From assembly GCF_047228935.1 (NCBI RefSeq), contig NZ_JBFEGG010000002.1, positions 248,001 to 312,000 on the forward strand: a stretch of DNA of 64,000 bases. Reading direction: 5' to 3'. The DNA comes from Ornithinibacillus sp047228935 (lineage in GTDB: Bacteria; Bacillota; Bacilli; Bacillales; Amphibacillaceae). The notes under the pieces were generated by a model that did no database searches, was not told where the DNA came from, and saw only the letters and a program-made list of their open reading frames with translations. Position numbers and translations under genes: made by a program. Shown piece by piece: positions 51,575-60,061 of the stretch (the first letter of the stretch is position 1; the number at the start of each line of letters is the position of its first letter).

Positions 51575-52822
51575 TTATCCTTCTTCCACTTCTGCTAAAT
51601 CATCTTTTAAAATTTGAATTTGCTTTAGTGTTCTGCCGTCAACTTCTAGTATTTTAAAGATAAGATTATCTTTTTCTAGTACGTCACCTTGCTGTGGAAA
51701 TTGATTAAACTCCGTTAATAAATATCCAGATAATACATCTTCTTCCTCTGGTATTTCTGTATTGAAGATGGAGTTTAACCGGTGTAGAGTGATTTTACCG
51801 TCACAAATGATTTCGGAATCGGTTAATTTTTCTACTAGCTTCTCACTCTCTAAGTCCATCTCATCTTCAATTTCTAGTCCAATCATAGCTTCAATAATAT
51901 CTTCATGAGTTATAATACCTTCAGTCCCACCGTATTCATCTAATACTACGGCTAAATGCTTTTTTTCCCTGGTCATTTGATGGAATACCATTTCAATAGA
52001 ATGAAACTCGAAGAATACCATCGGATTTAAGTCACAATAAGATTCCAATGTGTTCTCCGGTTCAATCGACCAACTTAATAGATATTTAGAATGGAAAACC
52101 CCGACAATATTGTCGATTTCGCCTTCATATACGGGATATCTTGTATATTGATTTTGGATCACGATATCCCGAACTTCTTCATAAGTTGCATCATGTGGAA
52201 CCGCAACAATATCAATACGAGGTGTTTTCATAACATCCTTCACATTTAAATCTTGGAAGTCTAATACACCTTTGATACGGTAAGATTCTTCCTGCTTGAA
52301 CGTTCCTTCTGTTCCAGCAATATCAACCATCGCTCGTAAGTCTTCTTTCGATATCGATACATTTTCTTCATTACCTTTTGATAATAATTTAATAATCAAA
52401 CCAGTTAGCCCGTTCAACAGTAGCGTAAACGGTTTAAAAATAATGGTAAAGAATCGAATGGCAGGGTAGACGATATATGAAATTCGATCTGGAAATGTTG
52501 CAGCAACTGATTTCGGAATTACTTCAGAGCACACAATAATTGTAATCGTTAATACAGCAGATGCTATCGCCACGTTAATACCATAATCAATGGCTACCAT
52601 TGTAACCAACGTAGGTAAAAGTATATTTGCAATGTTATTCCCAATTAAAATCGTCGTAATAAACTCACTCGGATTCGAAACTAAATCCAATAATTTCTCG
52701 GACTTTTTATCATTATTACTTGCTTTTGTTTGTAATTTCATCTTATTAGTTGCAGTAAGGGCAGTTTCACTCCCTGAAAAGAAAAATGATACAAACAATA
52801 ATATGATGATCGCAATGATCAC
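51575..52822 (-). CDS. CNNM/CorC family membrane protein (hemolysin-like, Mg2+ efflux type)
   Basis: The 415-residue protein has an N-terminal CNNM (DUF21) membrane domain (SGSETALTATNKMKL, LLPTLVTMVAIDYG), two CBS domains (about 190-310: VMKTPRIDIVAVP, VVLDEYGGTEGIITHEDI), and a C-terminal CorC_HlyC transporter-associated domain. In B. subtilis the MpfA member exports Mg2+; the name hemolysin is historical. GTG is the start, after AAGGGGGAA. It is likely in the same leftward set as the TraB gene upstream, although the 93-base gap leaves this open. Confidence 0.9.
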   Translation of the reverse strand: MIIAIIILLFVSFFFSGSETALTATNKMKLQTKASNNDKKSEKLLDLVSNPSEFITTILIGNNIANILLPTLVTMVAIDYGINVAIASAVLTITIIVCSEVIPKSVAATFPDRISYIVYPAIRFFTIIFKPFTLLLNGLTGLIIKLLSKGNEENVSISKEDLRAMVDIAGTEGTFKQEESYRIKGVLDFQDLNVKDVMKTPRIDIVAVPHDATYEEVRDIVIQNQYTRYPVYEGEIDNIVGVFHSKYLLSWSIEPENTLESYCDLNPMVFFEFHSIEMVFHQMTREKKHLAVVLDEYGGTEGIITHEDIIEAMIGLEIEDEMDLESEKLVEKLTDSEIICDGKITLHRLNSIFNTEIPEEEDVLSGYLLTEFNQFPQQGDVLEKDNLIFKILEVDGRTLKQIQILKDDLAEVEEG

Positions 52823-52914
52823 TAGATAGTTCCCCCTTAAAATTTACAAAAACTATATATTTAATGGTTACTTTAACTTTAAAATATTTAGAACATAGTT
52901 AAAAGAAAAATGTC

Positions 52915-54081
52915 TTACAGATGCTCTAAAAATAAGCGAATTACATCAGCTCCACCAATAAATGTCCCAATAGAACTTCCGATATTGGCAAAGATAACAA
53001 CTAATAGAACTCGTGTAACCCTATTATTCCAAAATCCTTTAAAACTATGGACGTCATCTGACAAGTTTTCAAAGTCCTTTACACTCGGCCGTTTAAAATA
53101 CGCTTGGACAAAACCAGCAAACCAGCCTGCTGCAAGAAATGGCTCTAATGATGTTATCGGTGCCGCAATAAATGCCGTTAGAACAGCGAGCGGGTGCCCA
53201 AATGCAATTAATGTTCCAATAGCTGATAAGGAGCCATTCCAAAGAACCCAGCTTACGACTTGAATCCATCCAGCTTCATGATTCGTCATAAAGGTTAGGA
53301 CGATTAGTGTTAAGATGATTAATGGAATTGTCCATCCGATTATTTTGGGAATTTTTGATTTAGGAGGTAGTTGCGACAAAGTTTTAAGATCATGGTCAGT
53401 CTTAATTTGCTCCTTTATTCCAGGTACATGTGCTGCACCTAATACCGCAACGATTTTATCTCCTGGCGCTTCCTTAATCTTTTGTGCAAGATATTGGTCA
53501 CGCTCATCTATGAGAGGCTTTTTTAGTTTCGGAAAGCTCTCGGTAAATTCCTGTAACATGGAATCAATCATATCCTGTGACTTCATTTTCTCTAGTTCTT
53601 CTTCAGATATCGATTCTTTAGTGAAGATACTTGCGATAACTTGTGCTAAAAGCATTAATTTTCCTTTTAACCCAATGTTTCGCCAAATCCGTGAAAATGT
53701 TGTTTGGATATTGCGGTCAGCTAGTACTAGATTTGCATCGATTTCTTTTGCTGACTTAATTCCTTGAATCATTTCTTCACCAGGATTTATACCGAACTGG
53801 CTAGCCATCCGCTTTTGAAAAGAGGAAATAGCAAGGTTCATCAGTAGTAGTGTTGCTTTTCTATCTTTAATAATTTGAAAAATATCGGTTTCTTTCCATT
53901 TGTTTCCTTCTGTTATCGATTTGTACCTGCCTTGATCTAATTCTACACAGACGGAATCTGGTTGTTCTAATTCTATCACTTGCTTTACTTGTTCTGCGCT
54001 AGTTTTGGATACATGTGCTGTACCGATTAGAATGATTTCTTTACCATTTATCTCTAAACGCGATATATTCTCTTCCGACAT
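52915..54081 (-). CDS. TraB family membrane protein
   Basis: The 388-residue protein has the TraB/Tiki-like signature IILIGTAHVSKTSAEQV, the conserved VCVELDQGRY and VAVLGAAHVPGI, and a C-terminal part with several membrane segments (from ~245). The family was named for pheromone shutdown in enterococci, and Tiki relatives are metalloproteases. The biological role in Bacilli is not known. ATG follows GGAAGG. Confidence 0.87.
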   Translation of the reverse strand: MSEENISRLEINGKEIILIGTAHVSKTSAEQVKQVIELEQPDSVCVELDQGRYKSITEGNKWKETDIFQIIKDRKATLLLMNLAISSFQKRMASQFGINPGEEMIQGIKSAKEIDANLVLADRNIQTTFSRIWRNIGLKGKLMLLAQVIASIFTKESISEEELEKMKSQDMIDSMLQEFTESFPKLKKPLIDERDQYLAQKIKEAPGDKIVAVLGAAHVPGIKEQIKTDHDLKTLSQLPPKSKIPKIIGWTIPLIILTLIVLTFMTNHEAGWIQVVSWVLWNGSLSAIGTLIAFGHPLAVLTAFIAAPITSLEPFLAAGWFAGFVQAYFKRPSVKDFENLSDDVHSFKGFWNNRVTRVLLVVIFANIGSSIGTFIGGADVIRLFLEHL

Positions 54082-54170
54082 AGGTACCTTCCTTTATATA
54101 TATCTATATAAATTTAATAATAAACTAGTTTGGTATAAAATTGAAATAAATTTATTGTGAGTTAGAAAAA

Positions 54171-54639
54171 GAGCTTGGGATAATGGTATTCCGAGTACAG
54201 AAAAATTCGAATGACTATGGATTGTGCACATAACCCGCTCCGGAAATATACTTCGCTTTCACTTCCAGCACAAGTGCGACATCTGCTCGAAAGTACCTCG
54301 CTGTGTCTTCTTTGCACTTCACAGCACAAGTGCGACATCTGCTCGAAAAGACCTCGCAGTGTCTTCTTTGCACTTCACAGCACAAGTGCGACATCTGCTC
54401 GAAAAGACCTCGCAGTGTCTTCTTTGCCGTAGGCGGATGGTGAGCAAGGCTACTACTCGAATAAACTTCTTTGCAGCCTTACACCGAGGAAGCCTACTGC
54501 GTAGCGTTACTTGCAGACTAGGTGCATCTGCGGGGTCTCACTTAAGCCTATCCTCCCACAGGAGTCTACGTATATTTCCGGAGCTAGTTTAGCGTTTCAT
54601 TCTGCTTTTCCCGAAATATTTTAGTTAAATACCAACCTC
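54171..54639 (-). repeat. Interspersed intergenic element, copy D (expanded)
   Basis: The largest copy, with ends GAGCTTGGGATAA and, inverted, GAGGTTGGTATT. The internal stem arms are CTCCGGAAATATAC near 54239 and GTATATTTCCGGAG near 54570; relative to copies A and C, one base pair is changed on both sides, so pairing is kept. It holds a tandem triplication at 54260-54426. It lies between spx paralogue and traB, both leftward. ORFs through it are artefacts of the repeats. Confidence 0.85.
54260..54426 (-). repeat. 56-bp tandem triplication inside copy D
   Basis: Three adjacent units run 54260-54314 (55 bp), 54315-54370 (56 bp) and 54371-54426 (56 bp). The last two are identical as far as I can read; the first differs at a few bases. 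Each unit has AGCACAAGTGCG, then GACATCTGCTCG and CGCAGTGTC, which can pair as an imperfect hairpin. There are no spacers, so this is not a CRISPR array. Confidence 0.9.
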
Positions 54640-54663
54640 ATCAATTCTATTCTAGAACTTATT

Positions 54664-55080
54664 TCATTTCACAATCTCTGTCATTGGAAGGTAGTTCATG
54701 CGCCATTGGAGCCATTGGCGTTCTCTTGTTTTTCTTGGTAAGAATTGCCTTATGTCATCAATGTGAAAGCCTACTTGAAGTCTTTTTTCGTCTAGCATAA
54801 TTGGGCTTCTAAGTAGTCTTGGGTGTTTGTGAATCAATGTTAGTAATTCTTGTAGAGGTAGGGAATCAATATCTACTTCTAGTTCTTTGTACACTTTTGA
54901 TCTAGTGGAGATTATTTCTTCCGTTCCTTCTACCGTTCTACTTAAAATTTGCTGTAATTCTGGAACCGTTAAAGGATCTTTTAAAATATTTCGTTCAATA
55001 TAGTTAATATTATTTTTTCTAAACCAATCTTTTGCTTTTCTGGTTGATGAACAAGCTGCACCGTATATCATGACAGTCAT
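54664..55080 (-). CDS. Spx-family paralogue lacking the CXXC switch
   Basis: The 138-residue protein aligns with Spx throughout (ERNILKDPLT, EGTEEIISTRSKVYKELEVD, DEKRLQVGFHIDDIRQFLP). The redox motif is Cys10-Ser-Ser-Thr13 instead of CXXC, and the RPI motif has become SPI (Arg92 to Ser). Gly52 and Arg60, used in contacting the RNA polymerase alpha-CTD, remain. It could be a redox-insensitive Spx or an antagonist that occupies the same polymerase site. It could also be an MgsR-like regulator. The C-terminus is seven residues longer than Spx and Trp-rich. Confidence 0.85.
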   Translation of the reverse strand: MTVMIYGAACSSTRKAKDWFRKNNINYIERNILKDPLTVPELQQILSRTVEGTEEIISTRSKVYKELEVDIDSLPLQELLTLIHKHPRLLRSPIMLDEKRLQVGFHIDDIRQFLPRKTRERQWLQWRMNYLPMTEIVK

Positions 55081-55120
55081 TTACCATTCCCCATTTCTAC
55101 TAGTTTTGAAAAGCTATTGT

Positions 55121-55408
55121 TTACTCTTTTACTCTCTGTTTAAAGATTTCAATAAAATGTGTTGGAGAAGATTTCAACATATAGGAAAAAACCCCGCGAG
55201 TTGTATGTAGGTAAAGAAGTCCAGCACCTTCCCCACCTATTTCCCGATAGGAAATATCTAGTATTTCTTCGATTGGAAATTCACGATGCTTACTCTTAAT
55301 TTTATCTGGATATAGCTCTAGATAACGTTTATGTTCTACATCAACTTGCGTAATTCTATCTACTTTTCGTTCCACCTTAAAGTATTCCTGTTTTGCTAGT
55401 AATTCCAC
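55121..55408 (-). CDS. Uncharacterised small protein, 95 residues
   Basis: No family is recognised. The protein looks like one small beta-rich domain, perhaps PH-like (YLELYPDKIKSKHREFPIEE, DISYREIGG, GLLYLHTTRGVFSYMLK), with a C-terminal helix (FIEIFKQRVKE). No signal or membrane segment is visible. GTG is the start, five bases after GGAGGGG. It follows the DUF5392 gene by 25 bases and is probably in its operon. Confidence 0.6.
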   Translation of the reverse strand: MELLAKQEYFKVERKVDRITQVDVEHKRYLELYPDKIKSKHREFPIEEILDISYREIGGEGAGLLYLHTTRGVFSYMLKSSPTHFIEIFKQRVKE

Positions 55409-55433
55409 GAAACCCCTCCAAGTTTGATAGATA

Positions 55434-55859
55434 CTACTCCATCAAACGATTCTCTTCTTCTAGGAATTTAATAAAGTGATTCATCGCAAATGCTGGCTGC
55501 TCTTTCACCTTTTGGATATAGCGGTCTTTTACAAGTTTTGCGACTATTTCACTTTTATTAATGCGCTTAATGATGAAATCCTCACTCACTTTTAAAATTT
55601 CCTTGCGCTGATGTTTCGCTTCTTTTGATAGCGCAAAACCAAACGCCCCCATTACCGCGTAAATGATTAAGGCTACGGTACTTCGCGTGTCTGGCATAGC
55701 AACTAACATAAAAAATAAATTTATAATCGAAAACGCAATGAGCGGTAATGCCCAGAATGAGTATTTAGATACTTTCTTGATGAAAGGAGAAATTGTTTCA
55801 TTTAATTTATCCACTTCTTTTTTAATAAAGTTTGGCATATCAGTCATGGGTAAATTCAA
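55434..55859 (-). CDS. DUF5392 (YwnF-like) membrane protein
   Basis: The 141-residue protein has a helical cytosolic N-terminus (FIKKEVDKLNETISPFIKKV), two close membrane segments (about 35-57 and 62-80), and a charged helical C-terminus (DFIIKRINKSEIVAKLVKDR). This layout matches what I recall of YwnF-like DUF5392. Function is unknown. TTG at 55859 is chosen, eight bases after AAGGTGG; the GTG four codons earlier lies inside the ribosome site. Confidence 0.65.
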   Translation of the reverse strand: MNLPMTDMPNFIKKEVDKLNETISPFIKKVSKYSFWALPLIAFSIINLFFMLVAMPDTRSTVALIIYAVMGAFGFALSKEAKHQRKEILKVSEDFIIKRINKSEIVAKLVKDRYIQKVKEQPAFAMNHFIKFLEEENRLME

Positions 55860-55878
55860 AATATATCCCACCTTTTTA

Positions 55879-56568
55879 TTAATTTTGTCTTTGTCTGAAA
55901 ATCATAATGTATTTGATAAGCTCTAAAACAGCAATCAAGGTACTTGCTACGTATGTTAGCGCGGCTGCATTTAGCACTTTACTTACGCCTCTTTCCTCTT
56001 GATTCGTTATCATGCCTAATTCTATTAGTTTATTTTTTGCTCGTTTTGAAGCATCGAATTCAACTGGTAAAGTTACAAGCTGAAATAATACTGCTGCTGA
56101 GAATAAGATAATCCCGATTCCGATTAACATTGCACCTTGCTGAAGAAGGAATCCTGCTATTAATAGGAAAGGTGCTAACTGTGAGCCGATATTAGCAAAC
56201 GGCACAAGTTTATGTCTTAAAACTAACATCGAATAATGATTCGCATGTTGTAGCGCATGACCAACTTCATGAGCCGCAACAGATAAGGATGCAATCGAGT
56301 TCCCACGATATACAGGCTCCGATAATCGAATTACTTTCGCTGTTGGGTCATAGTGATCGGAAAGTGTTCCTCTCCTAGAAAGCTCAATTCGAACGTCAGA
56401 TAACCCTTCACTGTCTAATATTCTTCTAGCGACCTCTACACCGGTCATGCGAGAGGAAGCTTGTATTTTAGAACCCTTTTTAAAGTTCCCTTGTACTTTT
56501 GTTTGGGCCCACATCGCAAGTCCAAAAGCAATAAGTATTAGAAAATCCATTGGATGAAAAAAAAGCAC
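55879..56568 (-). CDS. YugP family zinc metallopeptidase
   Basis: The 229-residue membrane protein carries the zinc motif HEVGHALQH at ~102, with membrane segments at the N-terminus and after residue 120. The start VLFFHPMDFLILIAFGLAMW aligns with what I recall of B. subtilis YugP. GTG at 56568 is therefore preferred to the TTG at 56574; it also has better spacing from AGGGGGAA. The family is a putative neutral zinc peptidase of unknown target. Confidence 0.87.
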   Translation of the reverse strand: MLFFHPMDFLILIAFGLAMWAQTKVQGNFKKGSKIQASSRMTGVEVARRILDSEGLSDVRIELSRRGTLSDHYDPTAKVIRLSEPVYRGNSIASLSVAAHEVGHALQHANHYSMLVLRHKLVPFANIGSQLAPFLLIAGFLLQQGAMLIGIGIILFSAAVLFQLVTLPVEFDASKRAKNKLIELGMITNQEERGVSKVLNAAALTYVASTLIAVLELIKYIMIFRQRQN

Positions 56569-56932
56569 CGACAATTCCCCCTAGAAGTGTCTCTTATTCT
56601 ATAAGACTTGCCAATATCATCCCAGATTTATACTTTTTATTTCGATTACACTAATATATACGAAATAACTTTGTGTTTTGTTGCACAAATACGAAAAAAG
56701 TTAAAATTTCTGGGTGTACATTTAGTATAAAAAATAATTATGAACTGAATATGAACTACGAAAATAATGTTATTTTATTTTTCCGAGGCTATGCATTTCG
56801 CGTAGTCTACTGATAACGAAAGGACATTCCATGCTCACTTTATGTCAAATACATATCAATTGCTTTCTTCTGGTGACAAACACCAATTCATTTGTTATGA
56901 TTTAGTTGTAGCTACATAAAATAATAAAAAAC
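56569..56932. other. Gene-free region before the thiamine operon
   Basis: About 360 bases between the divergent yugP-like gene and the first TPP riboswitch. It contains the thiamine operon promoter at 56873-56901 and presumably the promoter of the leftward genes. I see no ORF or repeat. Confidence 0.6.
56873..56901 (+). promoter_or_regulatory. Sigma-A promoter of the thiamine operon
   Basis: GTGACA (five of six) and TATGAT (five of six) with a 17-base spacer, ending about 30 bases before the riboswitch. Confidence 0.7.
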
Positions 56933-57023
56933 ACTACTAGGGGCGCCCAAGTGCGGGCTGAGAGGAATAAGTGTTCCGACCCTTATGGACCTGATCTGGT
57001 TAGTACCAGCGGAGGGAAGTAGT
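56933..57023 (+). ncRNA. TPP riboswitch 1 (THI element), before thiW
   Basis: The aptamer has the P1 stem ACTACTAGGGG and AGGGAAGTAGT, GGGCTGAGAGG with the conserved CUGAGA, ACCCTTA, GGACCTGATCTGG and the TAGTACCAGCGGAGGGAAG end. An intrinsic terminator 37 bases downstream makes this a transcription-type switch: bound thiamine pyrophosphate should stop transcription before thiW. Confidence 0.95.
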
Positions 57024-57059
57024 ATGACGAAACGTCAATCTATTAATCTCTAAAGCTTA

Positions 57060-57092
57060 AGCCAGGTCCATCGATGGATCTGGCTTTTTTGG
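57060..57092 (+). terminator. Terminator of riboswitch 1
   Basis: AGCCAGGTCCATC and GATGGATCTGGCT pair and are followed by TTTTTT. The GCCAGGTCC arm is complementary to GGACCTG of the aptamer, giving an antiterminator alternative. Confidence 0.9.
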
Positions 57093-57116
57093 TCCCGTTT
57101 TTAGAAAGGAGGAGTT

Positions 57117-57623
57117 ATGAAGAAGACTCAACTTATGACAACAATGGCCGTTCTAATTGCAATCGGAACGGTAACCGCACAGCTTATATGGTTTCCGGCT
57201 GGTGTCGCACGTGCCTACCCTATGCAGCATGTCATTAATGTTCTAGCAGGCATTCTTCTAGGACCAGGACCGGCAGTAATCATCGCCTTTATCATTGGCC
57301 TACTTAGAAACTTACTTGGTCTTGGTACGATACTTGCCTTCCCTGGTGGAATGATAGGAGCGTTTCTTGCCGGTTATTTGTATAAAAGGTCAGGAAGAAA
57401 AGGCTTAGCTGTCATAGGAGAAGCTATTGGCACTGGAATCATCGGGGCTTTATTTTCTGTCCCTGTTGCCTATTTATTTATGGGTAGTACAGCTGGCGCT
57501 TTTGCCTTTGTGCCTGCATTTCTTGTAAGCAGTATCCCTGGAGCCATCATCGGATGGTTCGTCGCTACTCGAATCACAAGGTTACGTACTACACAAGCAA
57601 GTCCATTAAAGAAAATTAACTAA
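57117..57623 (+). CDS. thiW: Thiazole/thiamine precursor ECF transporter S component ThiW
   Basis: The 168-residue membrane protein has about five or six segments and the ThiW-type core GVARAYPMQHVINVLAGILL and LLRNLLGLGTILAFPGGMIG. ThiW is the substrate-binding subunit of an energy-coupling-factor importer, thought to take up the thiazole moiety. The energising module is not in this window. Ribosome site AAAGGAGGAG. A second riboswitch separates it from the downstream enzymes. Confidence 0.92.
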   Translation: MKKTQLMTTMAVLIAIGTVTAQLIWFPAGVARAYPMQHVINVLAGILLGPGPAVIIAFIIGLLRNLLGLGTILAFPGGMIGAFLAGYLYKRSGRKGLAVIGEAIGTGIIGALFSVPVAYLFMGSTAGAFAFVPAFLVSSIPGAIIGWFVATRITRLRTTQASPLKKIN

Positions 57624-57634
57624 ATACAATGAAA

Positions 57635-57720
57635 ACTACTAGGGGCGCTTTTTGCTGAGATAAGGTCTATCCTTTGTCCCTCATTACCTGATCTAGATAA
57701 TGCTAGCGAAGGGAAGTAGA
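57635..57720 (+). ncRNA. TPP riboswitch 2, before tenA
   Basis: The second THI element has P1 CTACTAGGGGCGC and GAAGGGAAGTAG, the conserved TGCTGAGATAAGG, TACCTGATCTAGATAATGCTAGCGAAGG. A clear terminator with a T run is not seen between it and tenA; control could be translational or involve a less obvious stem. It gives the salvage enzymes a control point separate from thiW. Confidence 0.93.
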
Positions 57721-57796
57721 CGGAGTCCTCATTTACCCTTCATTTATCTACGGTACTCTCTTAGTAGCTTTCGCCATTCTAAGGAGGAATTTGTCC

Positions 57797-58480
57797 ATGT
57801 TATTTACTGAAAAACTACGCGAAGAAAATCATGATATCTTTCAACTTATTTTTAACCATCCATTTGTAGAAGGGATTGGGAAAGGCGATATTCCAAAAGA
57901 ATCCATTGCTCATTATATAAAGGCTGATTTCGAATACCTTAATGCCTTTATGAAAGTATATGGTCTCGCTATTTCAAGATCTTCTAGCCGAGAGGATATA
58001 CGGTACTTCTTTAACAAAATGGAATTTATTTTAAAGGATGAAATTCACCCACATCATAATTTCTGTGACTATATTGGTGTTCCGTATGAGTCACTTCAAG
58101 GTCATCCTTTACCTCCAACCGCGGATCATTACATTAAACATATGATGCATCATGCACAAACTGGTTCCATGGGTGAGATACTTGGTGCATTGCTTCCTTG
58201 TCCATGGACTTATTTAGAAATTGGCGAGGAATTGCTGAAAGCATATCGCCCATCACAGGACCATCCTTTTTATCAATGGATTACATTCTATGCTGATGCA
58301 AGTACGAAAAGTATAACGACCGAAATGCGAGAACGTTTAGATGTATATGCCAAGGAAGCTTCTCTTGCTGAAAAGGATCGTATCCGGGATGCATTTCGTA
58401 AAAGCTGTGAGCTTGAATTAGCTTTTTGGGAAATGGCTTATACGTGTGAAGAATGGCCATCCACCAAGGCGGTGAAATAA
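57797..58480 (+). CDS. tenA: Aminopyrimidine aminohydrolase TenA
   Basis: The 227-residue protein is a TenA/THI-4 member. The catalytic Cys is in GALLPCPWTYLEIG, and the conserved Glu near the C-terminus is in ELAFWEMAY. TenA hydrolyses aminomethylpyrimidine from degraded thiamine to hydroxymethylpyrimidine, feeding ThiD. ATG at 57797 stands nine bases after AAGGAGG. It is the first enzyme gene after riboswitch 2, and its stop codon is three bases before the thiD start. Confidence 0.93.
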   Translation: MLFTEKLREENHDIFQLIFNHPFVEGIGKGDIPKESIAHYIKADFEYLNAFMKVYGLAISRSSSREDIRYFFNKMEFILKDEIHPHHNFCDYIGVPYESLQGHPLPPTADHYIKHMMHHAQTGSMGEILGALLPCPWTYLEIGEELLKAYRPSQDHPFYQWITFYADASTKSITTEMRERLDVYAKEASLAEKDRIRDAFRKSCELELAFWEMAYTCEEWPSTKAVK

Positions 58481-58482
58481 TT

Positions 58483-59307
58483 ATGAACCAGGTAGCATGT
58501 GCATTAACGATTGCTGGCACAGATCCAAGCGGTGGTGCTGGCATCCATGCAGATTTGAAAACGTTCCAAGAATTACAAAGCTACGGAATGTCCGTGATTA
58601 CCTCTGTTGTCGCACAAAACACAACTGGTGTTCAAGCAATCCATCACATTCCACTGGAAATGATTGAACAGCAACTTGACTCGGTTATTTCGGATATGCC
58701 GATTCATGCATTCAAGACAGGGATGATTGCAAATATCGATATGATGAAAATCATTGCAAAAAGAATTAGCAACCTGAACGCACCATATGTTATGGATCCT
58801 GTCATGGTAGCAACAAGTGGAGATGTTTTAATAGAAGAAAATGCTCGTGACTTTTTAAGGGAGAGCCTTTTACCAATGACAACCGTTGTCACTCCCAACA
58901 TACCGGAAGCTGAGTTCCTAGTGGAGGAGAAGATTAACACGGTAGACGATATGAAAAATGCTGCAAAAATAATTGTTCATGATTTAGGTGCTGGCGCTGC
59001 ACTTCTAAAAGGCGGACATTTACAAGGAGACGCAATAGATTTTCTTTATGACGGAAGCACATTCTATCCATTTTCTGCTGAGCGAATCGCTACTAAAAAT
59101 ACACATGGTACTGGATGCACATATTCCGCAGCGATCACCGCCTATTTAAGCCAAGGAGACTCCTTACTTGAAGCTGTTGAAAAGGCAAAGCATTTTGTCA
59201 CGTTAGCTATAAAACATTCCTTTTCACTTGGCGCTGGGAATGGGCCAACTAACCATTGGGGAGTTCGAAAGGAAAGTAGTAGTCAATATGAACAGACAAA
59301 TTATTGA
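58483..59307 (+). CDS. thiD: HMP/HMP-phosphate kinase ThiD
   Basis: The 274-residue ribokinase-fold protein has CALTIAGTDPSGGAGIHADL, the ThiD signature, YVMDPVMVATSG, VTPNIPEAEFL and the anion hole KNTHGTGCTYSAAI. It phosphorylates hydroxymethylpyrimidine twice. ATG at 58483 follows AAGGCGGTG; the frame's earlier ATG is inside tenA. It overlaps the thiM start by 20 bases. Confidence 0.95.
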   Translation: MNQVACALTIAGTDPSGGAGIHADLKTFQELQSYGMSVITSVVAQNTTGVQAIHHIPLEMIEQQLDSVISDMPIHAFKTGMIANIDMMKIIAKRISNLNAPYVMDPVMVATSGDVLIEENARDFLRESLLPMTTVVTPNIPEAEFLVEEKINTVDDMKNAAKIIVHDLGAGAALLKGGHLQGDAIDFLYDGSTFYPFSAERIATKNTHGTGCTYSAAITAYLSQGDSLLEAVEKAKHFVTLAIKHSFSLGAGNGPTNHWGVRKESSSQYEQTNY

Positions 59308-60058
59308 AGAAGTACGAAGAAATCAGCCATTAATACATCACTTAACAAATCAAGTGGTAATGAATTTTACTGCAAATGGTTTATTAGCATTTGGTGGATC
59401 ACCTATTATGGCCAAGGCCGAAGAAGAAGCTCCGTCTATGTCTACCATAGCAAATGGAGTGTTAATTAACATTGGTACACTACAGGCGAACGAATTACAT
59501 GCGATGATTGCTGCTGGAAAAGCGGCAAATCAGAAGGGCATTCCCGTGGTACTAGATCCGGTTGGAGTAGCTGCAACCAGTTTTCGGTCGAATGCAGTAA
59601 GCCAACTATTAACCGAGGTCCAGCCAACCGTCATGAAGGGGAATGCTGGTGAACTGGCTCATCTTGTTAATATACCTTGGCAATCAAAAGGTGTGGATTC
59701 ATTCGGTGATGGAAATGTGGAAGAAATAGCGGAAAAAGTAGCAAAAGAATATAAAACCACTGCTGTTCTAACCGGCAAACGTGATGTCATTAGCACTCCT
59801 GACATGACTAGAATAAATGAAACTGGTCACCCGATACTGACCAAAGTAACAGGTGCTGGATGTTTATTAGGATCCATTATAGCTGCTTGTTTAACAACAA
59901 GCGACACACCTATACAACAAGCTCATACAGCGGTAGCCTTTTATGGATTGGCTGCCGAATATGCCGCAGCACAAGATCATGTTAACGGACCTGGAACGTT
60001 TATTCCATCGTTTATTGATGCACTTTCCATGGATGTTACACAGCTTGAAAGGATATGA
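59288..60058 (+). CDS. thiM: Hydroxyethylthiazole kinase ThiM
   Basis: The 256-residue protein has the ThiM pattern: PLIHHLTNQVVMNFTANGLL, GGSPIMA, VVLDPVGVAATSFR, VMKGNAGE, and the catalytic VTGAGCLLGS. It phosphorylates the thiazole alcohol from salvage. ATG at 59288 is within the end of thiD in another frame; the longer version from 59228 would reach further into thiD and lacks a ribosome site. Confidence 0.95.
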   Translation: MNRQIIEEVRRNQPLIHHLTNQVVMNFTANGLLAFGGSPIMAKAEEEAPSMSTIANGVLINIGTLQANELHAMIAAGKAANQKGIPVVLDPVGVAATSFRSNAVSQLLTEVQPTVMKGNAGELAHLVNIPWQSKGVDSFGDGNVEEIAEKVAKEYKTTAVLTGKRDVISTPDMTRINETGHPILTKVTGAGCLLGSIIAACLTTSDTPIQQAHTAVAFYGLAAEYAAAQDHVNGPGTFIPSFIDALSMDVTQLERI

Positions 60059-60061
60059 TGG

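Noticed and set aside
54260..54426. CRISPR-like array
   Set aside because: The 56-bp units are directly adjacent with no unique spacers, and there are no cas genes in the window.
54211..54592. ORFs of 73 and 122 codons in repeat copy D
   Set aside because: They are open only because of the 56-bp tandem units; the unit length is not a multiple of three and the protein has no family character.
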